In this document: positions 18,401 through 26,997 of the stretch, in pieces
Position numbering within the stretch: the stretch's first letter is position 1
Layout of the letters: every line of letters begins with the position of its first letter
NCBI GenBank assembly: GCA_016717205.1
Contig: JADKGC010000007.1
Location: 336,327-400,326, forward strand
Reading direction: 5' to 3'
Length of the DNA: 64,000 bases
Source: Candidatus Flexifilum breve
GTDB taxonomy: Bacteria > Chloroflexota > Anaerolineae > Aggregatilineales > Phototrophicaceae
Program-made: the position numbers and the translations under genes
The notes under the pieces: model-generated
Told to the model about the DNA's origin: nothing
Database searches by the model: none
What the model saw: the letters and a program-made list of their open reading frames with translations, nothing else

Positions 18401-20260
18401 ATGCGCCGACTCACGCATCTTGCTCTGGTCACGGCGCTGATTCTGCTCGGTTTTGCCCTGCGCCTCTACCAGATTAATCACGTCCCGCTGCGCGGCGACG
18501 AAGCCTTCACCGTGATCCACTGGGTGCGTGAGCCGCTCGCGCAGACCATTGCCAATATCGCCACCATCGATCCGCAAGCCCCGCTCAGTTACGCGCTGTT
18601 TCGCGGGTGGGGCATGCTGACTGGCACCACGGAGTTCACGGTCCGTTACCTCCCCGCCCTACTGAATCTGCTCGGCGTTCCCGTGCTGTATGCGCTCGGC
18701 AAGCGCCTCGGCGGTGGCCGCCTCGGTTATGTAGCCGCGCTCTTCTGGGCGATCCACCCGTACCAGATTTGGCACGCGCAGGATGCGCGCAATTACGCAA
18801 TCTGGGCGGCGCTGTCACCGCTGGCGGCGTGGTTGGCGCTGCGCGCGCTCGACAAGCACCGCCGACTCGATTGGCTGCTCTACGTTCTCGCCGCAGCGAC
18901 GGCGGGTTACATCTACTACCTTGAGCTCTTCGCGCTGGTCGTACTGAATCTGTTTGTCTTCATCACCCACTGGCGTGATCGGCGCTTACTCATCCAATGG
19001 ATCGGCTCACAAATCGCGATCGGTCTGCTCCTCGCACCGTGGTATTTGCAGGAGCGGTTACTCTTTGGCAGTGGCTACGGCGGCACAACCGGTCGTCTCG
19101 ACCCGCCGCTGTGGCTGACATGGTTTGTCCCGACGCTCACCTTTGGCGAAACGCTGCCACCCGCGCTCAAAGCGGTATTGTGGATCGCCCTGCTCCTCGC
19201 TCTCATTGTGGGTTGGGTCGTGTTGTGGCGGCGCAAGCGCCAGTTGGCAATCTGGTTGGGTTTGCTCGGCACGCTGCCCCTGCTCTTCTTGGGCATCGTT
19301 TCGACCAAGTTGAACGTGTTCACGCCGCGCTATGTGCTCACCGCCGCCCCGGCTTACACGCTGCTGCTCGCCGTCTTGATCGTCTATCTGCCCATTCGTG
19401 CTGTTCCGATGCGCCGCATTGTGAGTGTTGTGCTGTTTATCGCCATTCTCGCCGTCTCCGGCCTCAGCCTGTATCACTACTACTTTGTGCCCGAAACCTT
19501 CAAGTCACCTGATTGGCGGGCGCTGGCACGTTATCTCAATACGCACACACAAGCTGACGACCTCGTGATTCAGGCCGCCGCTGATGAAGCCTTCACGTTC
19601 TACTTCAACGAATATGCCGTAGCCGGTGACCTGATCTATCTCCCAGCCAACCCGCGTCAGCCCGCCGACGAGATCGAAATGGTGCTGGCGGAGCAGACCG
19701 CCGCCCATCGGTCGACGTGGTATGTGGCTGAGCCGCCCGATTGGACGAATCGCGCTGTCCCGCTCGCTTGGCTCAATGCAGAGCTGCAGCAAGTGCGGCA
19801 CACCAGCGTCCCAAGACTGCCCATTGCGCAGTTTATGCCCTGGGCTGTGGCGAATGCTGCCAGCGAGCCGCTTGCTGTATTCGCTGATATCAACGGTACA
19901 TCGCTCGTGGAGTTGGTCAGCTATGACCTGTGGCGTGAGCCAGACGGTCAAATGACCGTCTGGTTGGACTGGCGTCCGCTGACGGCGTCCGCGGAGGCGC
20001 TCAAGTCCTTTGTGCATGTGCTCAGCGCTGTGCAGCCGCAACCTGTAACTCAAGACGATCAATTCCCGCAAGATGGCCGCTTGAACGCCCTCGACTGGCC
20101 GTTGAACGCGGTCTATCGCGATGTCTATACTTTGCCCCTAACGGATGTTGTTACAGGCGAGTATCAGATTGCGATTGGTTGGTATAATCCGGATACTGGC
20201 GCACGTTTGACCACCGATCAGGCGGATCACGTGGCGCTGGAAACGCTAACTCTGCCTTAA
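18401..20260 (+). CDS. GT-C fold membrane glycosyltransferase (PMT/ArnT-like)
   Basis: The 619-residue integral membrane protein has about 10-11 hydrophobic helices in its first 355 residues and a soluble C-terminal region. Features of GT39/ArnT-type enzymes are present: the first-loop acidic motif PLRGDEAFT (about 30-38) and HAQDARNYA between helices. Such enzymes use polyprenyl-phosphate sugars and transfer them to acceptors on the outer face. Donor and acceptor are unknown. ATG 18401 begins 2 nt after the preceding stop. A strong palindromic terminator follows directly. It may glycosylate the secreted protein encoded at the start of this three-gene unit, which is inference. Confidence 0.88.
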   Translation: MRRLTHLALVTALILLGFALRLYQINHVPLRGDEAFTVIHWVREPLAQTIANIATIDPQAPLSYALFRGWGMLTGTTEFTVRYLPALLNLLGVPVLYALGKRLGGGRLGYVAALFWAIHPYQIWHAQDARNYAIWAALSPLAAWLALRALDKHRRLDWLLYVLAAATAGYIYYLELFALVVLNLFVFITHWRDRRLLIQWIGSQIAIGLLLAPWYLQERLLFGSGYGGTTGRLDPPLWLTWFVPTLTFGETLPPALKAVLWIALLLALIVGWVVLWRRKRQLAIWLGLLGTLPLLFLGIVSTKLNVFTPRYVLTAAPAYTLLLAVLIVYLPIRAVPMRRIVSVVLFIAILAVSGLSLYHYYFVPETFKSPDWRALARYLNTHTQADDLVIQAAADEAFTFYFNEYAVAGDLIYLPANPRQPADEIEMVLAEQTAAHRSTWYVAEPPDWTNRAVPLAWLNAELQQVRHTSVPRLPIAQFMPWAVANAASEPLAVFADINGTSLVELVSYDLWREPDGQMTVWLDWRPLTASAEALKSFVHVLSAVQPQPVTQDDQFPQDGRLNALDWPLNAVYRDVYTLPLTDVVTGEYQIAIGWYNPDTGARLTTDQADHVALETLTLP

Positions 20261-20299
20261 AGCAAACACGGGCGTCATATGACGCCCGTGTTGTTTGCT
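20261..20299. terminator. bidirectional terminator
   Basis: A near-perfect inverted repeat: AACACGGGCGTCA (20265-20277) pairs with TGACGCCCGTGTT (20280-20292), with flanking AGCAA/TTGCT extending it. It separates the convergent glycosyltransferase and SPFH genes and begins at the glycosyltransferase stop. Confidence 0.85.
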
Positions 20300-20317
20300 C
20301 GCTGAGATTTGCCGGTG

Positions 20318-21409
20318 TTAACCCAATTCGTCGAGGCGCTTCTGCCACTTCTCGACCAACCGATTGTAGATTGTCTCCGAAAGCTTCCCTGCGACCAACT
20401 GTGCATCCAGCGAATCGAGCAGCGCCTGAATCTCTTCCTTCGTCTGCGGATTCTGGTTGACAGCGGGTGCTGCTGGGGCGGCAGGTTGCTGATTCTGCTG
20501 CATGTTGTTCATCATCATCTGCTGCATCATCATCTGCTGTTCCAACAGCTTCTGCTGCATGGCGGCTGCGTCCGGGTTGAGCACGCTGCCCATCTGCTGA
20601 CCGACGCCCAAACCAACACCTGCGCCTGCTAATGCGCCGCCCATGCCTTGATTCCGTGCCGCATCCGACGCGATCCCAAAGCGGCGTTCGTTGGCGTAGC
20701 GTTCGTAGGCTTCCGCCGTCACATAATTGCGGATCTCTTCGAGAGTGACATCTTCCTTCGCGCGGAAGGGATTGGCTTCAAACGCCTTGATGCGCATGCC
20801 GAGCGCAGCGAACTTCTCGTTCAGCTTGGCGAGCATCGCGCCTTCGAGGTCGCCGAGCAGCTTATTCGCATCCGGCACGCTTTGCAGGCCCGATGTACTC
20901 AGCAGCGTCGCGATTTCGCCGAGCAGCATTGCCTGAATGCGATCCTTGATGTCGTTCAACCGGAGCTGCGCCCGACCAACGGCATACTGCTTGACGAAGC
21001 GCACCGCGTCGTCCACGCCAATATCGATCACGCCATGCGACTGCAGCAGCACAACGCCCATCCCGCGTCCCGGGGTTTCCAGCACAATGGGCGGGTTGGT
21101 GCCCCATCCCACCTGCGGCATATCCTTCAGATTGACGAAATACAGATCTGCCGTGAACGGCGTCCGGCCGCTGGTCGCCAGCCCGATAAGGCCGGCGAGG
21201 ATCGGCAGGTTGGCCGTCGACAGCGTATGGCGACCGGGGCCGAGCGCATCAAGGACTTCGCCGCCGCGTACAAACACCGCCGCCTGGCTTTCATTCACGA
21301 TGACCTGGGAGCCCATCCGCCAATCGCCACTCCCCTGCTGTGGTTCGCGGTAGGCCAGCTCATCGGTCGCTACGTTGGTGTGATCAATGACATCAATAAT
21401 CCGAGGCAT
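20318..21409 (-). CDS. SPFH/band 7 domain protein (YdjI-like)
   Basis: The 363-residue protein has an SPFH/band-7-like domain in about 20-260, beginning near GSQVIVNESQAAVFVRGGEV, of the so-called virion-core or YdjI type. A Gly/Ala and Gln/Met-rich linker follows (about 265-315), then a C-terminal helical SHOCT-like segment (KEEIQALLDSLDAQLVAGKL...). No transmembrane segment is obvious, so membrane association would be peripheral or through oligomers. It is the last gene of a four-gene leftward cluster with DUF2207, a winged-helix/zinc-ribbon protein and a small helical protein. In Bacillus a related cluster (ydjFGHI) includes a PspA protein, which suggests a membrane-stress role. Confidence 0.88.
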   Translation of the reverse strand: MPRIIDVIDHTNVATDELAYREPQQGSGDWRMGSQVIVNESQAAVFVRGGEVLDALGPGRHTLSTANLPILAGLIGLATSGRTPFTADLYFVNLKDMPQVGWGTNPPIVLETPGRGMGVVLLQSHGVIDIGVDDAVRFVKQYAVGRAQLRLNDIKDRIQAMLLGEIATLLSTSGLQSVPDANKLLGDLEGAMLAKLNEKFAALGMRIKAFEANPFRAKEDVTLEEIRNYVTAEAYERYANERRFGIASDAARNQGMGGALAGAGVGLGVGQQMGSVLNPDAAAMQQKLLEQQMMMQQMMMNNMQQNQQPAAPAAPAVNQNPQTKEEIQALLDSLDAQLVAGKLSETIYNRLVEKWQKRLDELG

Positions 21410-21421
21410 GACAGGGCTCCT

Positions 21422-21955
21422 TTAGGCCGATAAATCTTTGCTCAAGTTCGTCAGAACATCATCACGCAAATCGAACGCTTGGTTCGCTTCGACAGTCAGG
21501 TTGTCAAGTTCGATCAGCGCGCCGTCGATAGCTTCTTTTGTCGTCGCATTCTCTAAGGCGCTGAGCGCTTCATCCAGACGATCCGTGTAGCGTACCTGCG
21601 CTTCGTCGAAGCTGTAGAGCTGATCGAGTTCGTGCTCGCCGACCTTGATCGCTTCCATAAAGCCCGAATAGCCCGGCGCGGCAGCTTTCACCCGATCATG
21701 GTAGGTTTGCAGCTTGGTTTTGATGCTGGCTGTCTTGCTCATGTAGCCGAGACCGCCGTTGTCGAGCAGGCGCTTTTCAATTTGGACAAGGCGACCGATA
21801 CGTGCGGCGATCAGGCTGGCGATGTGGTCGCGCAGCATGCGGTCGGCAGTGCGGCGGTGGGCTTTATCCAGATAACCGCGAAAACCGGGAATGCGTTCCA
21901 GCAGTTGTTCAAATGAGCCCCGCTGATTCATGATTTGCTGATACAAGTCAGACAC
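21422..21955 (-). CDS. small helical protein of the SPFH cluster
   Basis: The 177-residue protein is predicted all alpha-helical, rich in Leu, Ala, Glu and Arg, with no signal peptide or membrane segment. It ends 12 nt before the SPFH gene on the same strand. The arrangement of long charged helices (LIAARIGRLVQIEKRLLDNG and the YTDRLDEALSALENATTKEA stretch) would allow bundling or coiled-coil contacts. It could take the place that a PspA protein has in related SPFH clusters, but I see no sequence signature for PspA. Family not recognised. Confidence 0.75.
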   Translation of the reverse strand: MSDLYQQIMNQRGSFEQLLERIPGFRGYLDKAHRRTADRMLRDHIASLIAARIGRLVQIEKRLLDNGGLGYMSKTASIKTKLQTYHDRVKAAAPGYSGFMEAIKVGEHELDQLYSFDEAQVRYTDRLDEALSALENATTKEAIDGALIELDNLTVEANQAFDLRDDVLTNLSKDLSA

Positions 21956-22019
21956 GGATTCTTGCTCCTTCTACCCTTGTAATCTTAAGTTAGGTCGCGC
22001 AGCTTGCGTCCCCCGAAAA

Positions 22020-22538
22020 TTAGGACAGGAAATATTCTGTCCCGCAGAACTTGCAGGCGACGACGCCCTTCCCCACCAGCTTGATCTCGCCGCCGCAGTT
22101 CTTGCACTTGTCAAGTTCCCGCAAATTGCGCGCATCGGCGGAATACAGCACGCCTTCATCCCAGTTGACGTAGCCGCTGAAAACCTGCAAACCCACCAAC
22201 TGATGCACCATATCCTTGACCTGGTCGGCGCTTACGCGCATTTCGAGCGCCATATCCGGCACGGCGACCTGTCCGCGGCTCTTGAGGATGTCCAACAATT
22301 GGCGCTGCTTCTGCATCATCGAATCTTCTTGCGCTTGTTGGCCGCCTTTAACGAACATGTACAGCCCAAAGCCAACCAACAGGGCGACCGGAATGAAGGC
22401 CAAGCCTGCGCCGACAATGGCACCACCTGAGCTGAGCGACTCTGAAGCGACTTGCGACGCGATCCACAACCCGGCGATTAAGGCGACGCCGAGCCCCACG
22501 ACGGTGAGAATGATTCCGCTCAAACGGCTGTTGTTCAT
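22020..22538 (-). CDS. membrane protein with winged-helix-like and zinc-ribbon domains
   Basis: The 172-residue protein has two transmembrane helices (about 8-28 and 40-62), a cytoplasmic segment with a winged-helix-like pattern (RQLLDILKSRGQVAVPDMAL, then VSADQVKDMVHQL), and a C-terminal zinc ribbon (CKNC about 150 and CKFC about 166). ATG 22538 has GGGGAG six bases upstream; a longer reading from 22556 overlaps the DUF2207 stop and has no better signal. Membrane-tethered DNA- or protein-binding is possible. It sits between DUF2207 and the helical/SPFH genes and is probably co-transcribed with them. Confidence 0.82.
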   Translation of the reverse strand: MNNSRLSGIILTVVGLGVALIAGLWIASQVASESLSSGGAIVGAGLAFIPVALLVGFGLYMFVKGGQQAQEDSMMQKQRQLLDILKSRGQVAVPDMALEMRVSADQVKDMVHQLVGLQVFSGYVNWDEGVLYSADARNLRELDKCKNCGGEIKLVGKGVVACKFCGTEYFLS

Positions 22539-22552
22539 TGTGTTCTCCCCTA

Positions 22553-24496
22553 TCAACCGAAACCGCTGCGACCACCGCCGCCGCCGCCACCACTCCGGAA
22601 CCCACCACCGCCGCTAAAGCTCCGTCCACCGCTGCTCCAGCGTCCGCTGCTGCCAGAGGTCGTACTTTGTGGACGGCTCGTCATCACCGAGGACGCCGAG
22701 TCGAGCATCGACGTTAACCCGGACGAAATCGACTCCAGTCCCTGTGACAAATTGCCCGACATTTGATCCAGCGAGAACCCACCGTCCGCGCTCACGAGGT
22801 CGCCGGGGAGATTGTCACCGAGATCGCCAGCGCCAAACCCGCGCCCGCCGTAGATCGGCGTGCCCGCGCGGTAGCCGCGCCGCCACGGCCCACCAAGGTA
22901 AGTCGGATAGTACCACGGCGGAATGCTGGCCGATGTCGACTGGCTGAAGCGCCGGACCCATGACTTATCGATGCCGAAGGCTACGGCATAGGGGAGATAC
23001 TCGGCGAAACGCTGCGCAGCCTCATCCACATTGCCGTACTTGTCGAGATTGGACAGGTATTCGTAGAACGCCTTCCACTTGGCGGCTTCCTCCGCCCCCT
23101 TTCGCGTCTTGGCGGGCATCGCGCTGCCAAAGGCGAAAGCCGCGGCGGCCGCCATGAACAGTGCGCCCGGGATGCAGAAGCCAAACTCCGTGAGGCCTTC
23201 GATGAGCGGCAGAATCATCGACGCGCCGAGGATAGTCAGCACGATCAAGCCAACGCCGATCAGCGACCAGACGCCGCGCGTATTATTCGGGTTGGACTTG
23301 AAGAACCCTTCCTTCACCAACTCGCCATAGAGATCTGTCTGAATTTGTGTAATGGTCGTGTAGAACGTATTGCGCAGGGAATTCATCCCCCGTTCCAGCG
23401 TCGACCCACTGAACAGCCGGTTCATCATGCGGGTTTCATAGGGGCGCAGATCAGTGAGCGGTTTATCGGTGCGCTTGAATGTGAATTCACGCGTGGTGCC
23501 GATGCCGAATAAGCCTTCCTGCTGCTGTTCCTCGATCACCATGTAGCCGCGTTGAGCGAGATCGACAATTGTCGAGATCGCATCGCGTGGATCTGACCGC
23601 TCGTCAATCAGCGTGCCGACGACGGCGGGCGGCAGCGACGAGGGGGGCTCACTTAAGAAGGTCGGCACCGGGCCGATTTTCGGGTCGCGTCCGCGTGTTT
23701 GCCAGAGGACGAAGAACAACAGCGGCAGACCGAGACCAATGAGCACGCTGGCCAGAATCACGCCAATATTGATGAGCGGGCGCGTCGCCAAATCTTGGTC
23801 AAAGCTTGTCTGCCACGACGGCACGCGAGCGTTGGGATTATGCGGGTACTGCACGCGGATGCTGAATGATTCCGAACTGCCAATCCCGTTGGTCGCCGTC
23901 GCGGTGACCGTCGTGCCTTCCACGGTGATATCGCCGGTGGCGCCATAGGTCACGACTGGGTCGATATCTTTGCGCGGTGCGAACCCTTCCGGTAGTTCGA
24001 CGGTGATGGTCGAGGCGCGGATCGGGTAGCCAAAGTGGTCGCTCGGCACGGCATCCCACCACAGTTGATCGCCCCCTTCGTAAATCAGCAGGTTGCCGAC
24101 GACCTCATAGCTGATTTCGAAGATGCCTTTGCCGCTCGCAATTGGGGTAGCAAAGTTGTAGGTGATATCGGTTGACGAACCCGTTTCGCGGGCACAGAAG
24201 GTCCCGGCTTGGTTTAGGCAGCCGGAGCGGAGCGCTGTGCCGCGGTCGGTGATGCGGATATTCTGAATATCTTCGAGCATATCATGCTCGATATCGCGCA
24301 CGCCGAAGCTAAACGTCCCCCTGAACTCGATTTCATAATGTTCGGTGACACGATAAACATTATTTTCGGTGTCTATGTTGTCGATAACAACATCCCATCG
24401 CTGCCAGATCAGTGTGCGGCTGTCTTGCGCTGAGACTCCCGTGATTCCCAAGAGCAGTATGGCGAACGCAATCGCTGCAACCCACTTCCTATGCAT
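22553..24496 (-). CDS. DUF2207-type membrane protein
   Basis: The 647-residue protein has a signal peptide (cleaved near GVSAQD, residue 24), an extracytoplasmic beta-rich DUF2207 region (about 25-240), a transmembrane helix (about 250-272), a cytoplasmic winged-helix-like stretch, two more helices (about 410-460), and a Gly/Ser-rich tail ending in GGGGGGGRSGFG. The domain order fits the DUF2207/YdjH-like family, which lacks a proven activity. ATG 24496 has AAGGAGG four bases upstream; the extension to 24526 lacks support. It heads the SPFH cluster; divergent from the LysM gene across 127 bp. Confidence 0.87.
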   Translation of the reverse strand: MHRKWVAAIAFAILLLGITGVSAQDSRTLIWQRWDVVIDNIDTENNVYRVTEHYEIEFRGTFSFGVRDIEHDMLEDIQNIRITDRGTALRSGCLNQAGTFCARETGSSTDITYNFATPIASGKGIFEISYEVVGNLLIYEGGDQLWWDAVPSDHFGYPIRASTITVELPEGFAPRKDIDPVVTYGATGDITVEGTTVTATATNGIGSSESFSIRVQYPHNPNARVPSWQTSFDQDLATRPLINIGVILASVLIGLGLPLLFFVLWQTRGRDPKIGPVPTFLSEPPSSLPPAVVGTLIDERSDPRDAISTIVDLAQRGYMVIEEQQQEGLFGIGTTREFTFKRTDKPLTDLRPYETRMMNRLFSGSTLERGMNSLRNTFYTTITQIQTDLYGELVKEGFFKSNPNNTRGVWSLIGVGLIVLTILGASMILPLIEGLTEFGFCIPGALFMAAAAAFAFGSAMPAKTRKGAEEAAKWKAFYEYLSNLDKYGNVDEAAQRFAEYLPYAVAFGIDKSWVRRFSQSTSASIPPWYYPTYLGGPWRRGYRAGTPIYGGRGFGAGDLGDNLPGDLVSADGGFSLDQMSGNLSQGLESISSGLTSMLDSASSVMTSRPQSTTSGSSGRWSSGGRSFSGGGGFRSGGGGGGGRSGFG

Positions 24497-24623
24497 GACG
24501 CCTCCTTGATTGCAAAACATGCACATTATGAACCTGAATTTTAGCCTACGCCATACGTAGCGCCTATGGACTGTTACGTGTAATATCCAGAAAAGTTGTA
24601 TTCAGGTCTGTAAAGGAGTATTT

Positions 24624-26198
24624 GTGTTGAGATTAGCGTTAGTCCTTGGGCTGTTGCTCGCGACTCTGTCGCTCGTTGCGCCGCTGGTCGCTCAGGAGAG
24701 CACCCCCGAGCCCATCACCTATGTCATTCAGCGTGGCGACACCTTATTGTCCATTTCGCGGCGCTACGACGTCACTGTCGGCCAAATCATGCGAGCGAAT
24801 AACATCAGCAATCCGGAACTCATCATCGCCGGCCAAACGATTATCATCCCCTCTGGCGAGCCGACGGCTACGCCCGCGACCCCACCCACCCCGGCTTTAG
24901 CTGAGACCGTCTTGCCTACCCTCACACTGCCGCCCACCGCGGTGCCTACCGCGACTCTTGTCCCATCCGCGACGCCCACCGTAGTCGGGACGACCTATGT
25001 TGTGCAGCCCGGTGACACGCTGGCCATTATCGCCCAGCGTAATGGCATCACTGTCGGCATGATTCTGCGGGCGAATAACTTGCCGAATCCGGATGTTATT
25101 TCCGTTGGCCAGCGGTTGATCATCCCCCCGCGGGCAGATGCTACCCCTGTCCCTACCTCAACTCCAGAAGTGGTCGATCCGTTTGCCCTGCCCGCTCTGC
25201 CGTTTGGGTACGGCGTGGAGGTCTTTTTCCCGGATGACAATGTTGCCGGCGTCGTCGCTGATGTGACGGCGCTCAGTCTCAACTGGGCTAAAGTCAATGT
25301 GTACTGGCGTGACCTTGAAGCCACAGAAGGTGCCGTCGATGTCACCCTGCTGGACGATGTCGTCGCCACGCTGGATGCCGCTGGTGTGAATATCCTGTTC
25401 ACGATCAGCACTACCCCAGCCTGGGCGGGTGTCGATGAGAATAGCCCGCCGGATGACTTCTCCGTCTTTGCCACCTTTGCCGGGGCTCTCGCCGATCACT
25501 ATGCGGGAGTAGTCGATGGCTACGAGATCTGGTCTGAGCCGAATCTGCGCGCGCGCTGGAATAACCCGCTGCATCCCCTAACTCCGGCGTCTTACGGTGA
25601 ATTGCTCCGCGCGAGTTATACGGCTATCAGAACTGCCGACATGGCGGCACGAGTGGTCAGTGCTGGACTGTTTCCAGTTGGAACGAGTACGGAAATCGCA
25701 GTGAATGATCGCGAGTACCTGACCGGGTTATACAGCGCCGGGCTGCGTGACTTCAGTGATGCTGTCGGTGCGCGCCCGTTGGGCTTCGGCAACTCGCCGG
25801 ATATCGTCTGCTGCCAGTCGACTGAGCCAAGCTTTGTCGATGCTGCTCCGTATTACTTCCTGAGTACCTTGAGCGATTACCGCGGAATCATGACGCAGAA
25901 CGGTGACACCGCATCACAGCTCTGGATCACTGGGTTTGGTTGGGGCAGCAGTGCCGATACCGCTCCGCCGCCGGACGAGCAAATCTACGTTAGCTATAAC
26001 ACGTTGGAAGAACAGAGCTTATATACAGGGCGGGCGTTTGAAGTCGGCGCGCAGTTGGGCTTTGTTGGCCCAATGATTTTGACCAATCTGAACGGGTGCG
26101 CGGTCGGCGTCGACTGCTACTACAGTCTGATCGATGTCACGAGTCAGGCACGACCGGTCTACGATATTGTGCGGATTCTGTTTACCCCCGCGCAGTAG
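24624..26198 (+). CDS. secreted protein with two LysM repeats and glycosidase-like domain
   Basis: The 524-residue product has a signal peptide (about 1-24), LysM repeat 1 (YVIQRGDTLLSISRRYDV, about 33-77), a Pro/Thr linker, LysM repeat 2 (about 126-170), and a (beta/alpha)8 domain (about 195-524) like GH39/GH5-type hydrolases. The acid/base motif is YEIWSEPN with E305. The strand where the nucleophile is expected reads WITGFGW, so G437 replaces the usual Glu, and hydrolysis is doubtful. GTG 24624 has AAAGGAG five bases upstream. Probably an extracellular wall-binding protein; it may bind rather than cut polysaccharide. Confidence 0.85.
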   Translation: MLRLALVLGLLLATLSLVAPLVAQESTPEPITYVIQRGDTLLSISRRYDVTVGQIMRANNISNPELIIAGQTIIIPSGEPTATPATPPTPALAETVLPTLTLPPTAVPTATLVPSATPTVVGTTYVVQPGDTLAIIAQRNGITVGMILRANNLPNPDVISVGQRLIIPPRADATPVPTSTPEVVDPFALPALPFGYGVEVFFPDDNVAGVVADVTALSLNWAKVNVYWRDLEATEGAVDVTLLDDVVATLDAAGVNILFTISTTPAWAGVDENSPPDDFSVFATFAGALADHYAGVVDGYEIWSEPNLRARWNNPLHPLTPASYGELLRASYTAIRTADMAARVVSAGLFPVGTSTEIAVNDREYLTGLYSAGLRDFSDAVGARPLGFGNSPDIVCCQSTEPSFVDAAPYYFLSTLSDYRGIMTQNGDTASQLWITGFGWGSSADTAPPPDEQIYVSYNTLEEQSLYTGRAFEVGAQLGFVGPMILTNLNGCAVGVDCYYSLIDVTSQARPVYDIVRILFTPAQ

Positions 26199-26206
26199 CC
26201 AGTCAA

Positions 26207-26232
26207 CAGGGCGTCTTTGCGTGGATGCCCTG
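26207..26232. terminator. probable bidirectional terminator hairpin
   Basis: Stem CAGGGCGTC (26207-26215) with GATGCCCTG (26224-26232), one G-U pair and an 8-nt loop, between convergent genes. It lacks a clear T-tract. Confidence 0.5.
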
Positions 26233-26235
26233 CCC

Positions 26236-26919
26236 TTAGGCCAATTCCATATCGTCTGTCTTTGAGGAACCGCGTACGTAGAACGGATGGCGGCGCGGTT
26301 CTTCTTCGGTTTCCTGATGACCGATCGCCTCAATCTTCCGTAGGCGATTGAACTTGAGTGCGCGAACCCGTCCCGAAAAGCTGTCGAGGCCTACCAGAAA
26401 AACCTCGTATTCCTCACCGTGTTTCGGGCGCATGAAGTAGTTGGTCAGTTCGCACACGCGGAGTTTTATGCCATCACGCCCCGTATACCACACTTTGATC
26501 CCACGCCGATTCCGCCACGCCTCGTCAATTGTTTCGAGGAGCGGCGCCGCCGCCGGATCAATCCGCGTGTCTTTGTCAGTAAACGGAGTTGGAAGCACCT
26601 GACCGAGCTTGGCTATCGCGGACCCGAGATGGGGACTCTGGTGCGTGCTTTCGGTCGCCACCACGAGCAGTGCGACGGTTTCATCCATGCTGAGACGGAG
26701 CGTCGCGAGATAATGTTCACGGTCGATGAAAAACCGCCCATCGCGCTGAAATACAGGGACGCCGATTTCTTCCAACAGCGCCAGATCGCGATAAACAGTA
26801 CGACGATCAACGCCACAGGCATCCGCAATTTCGACCGCGCGCAAGCCGGCTGTGCTTCTGAACAGCAGTTGTTCCAGTGCGATCAGTCGTTCGGCACGGT
26901 TTGTCAGACGAGTCGCCAT
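26236..26919 (-). CDS. HTH-WYL transcriptional regulator
   Basis: The 227-residue regulator has an N-terminal winged helix (RLIALEQLLFRSTAGLRAVE, then DACGVDRRTVYRDLALLEE), a middle segment, and a WYL-type ligand-sensing domain (about 135-205; RRGIKVWYTGRDGIKL, FLVGLDSFSGRVRALKFNRL). WYL proteins often sense nucleic-acid or nucleotide signals and act as repressors or activators. It is the last gene of a leftward run (sensor, dGTPase, Ser/Thr kinase, WYL). A minus-strand -10-like TATACT lies at 26966-26971, without a good -35, so it may also have its own promoter. ATG 26919. Confidence 0.9.
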   Translation of the reverse strand: MATRLTNRAERLIALEQLLFRSTAGLRAVEIADACGVDRRTVYRDLALLEEIGVPVFQRDGRFFIDREHYLATLRLSMDETVALLVVATESTHQSPHLGSAIAKLGQVLPTPFTDKDTRIDPAAAPLLETIDEAWRNRRGIKVWYTGRDGIKLRVCELTNYFMRPKHGEEYEVFLVGLDSFSGRVRALKFNRLRKIEAIGHQETEEEPRRHPFYVRGSSKTDDMELA

Positions 26920-26997
26920 ACGCTTCCCTTTTCTTGGCCTTTGTCGTCGAAAGGCTTCAAGAAGCAGTATAGCACCATGTCAAAAAGTGCGCTGACG

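Noticed and set aside
22553..22660. Glycine-rich tail of the DUF2207 protein as a collagen-like repeat
   Set aside because: Irregular Gly/Ser runs without G-x-y periodicity; such tails are common in this family.
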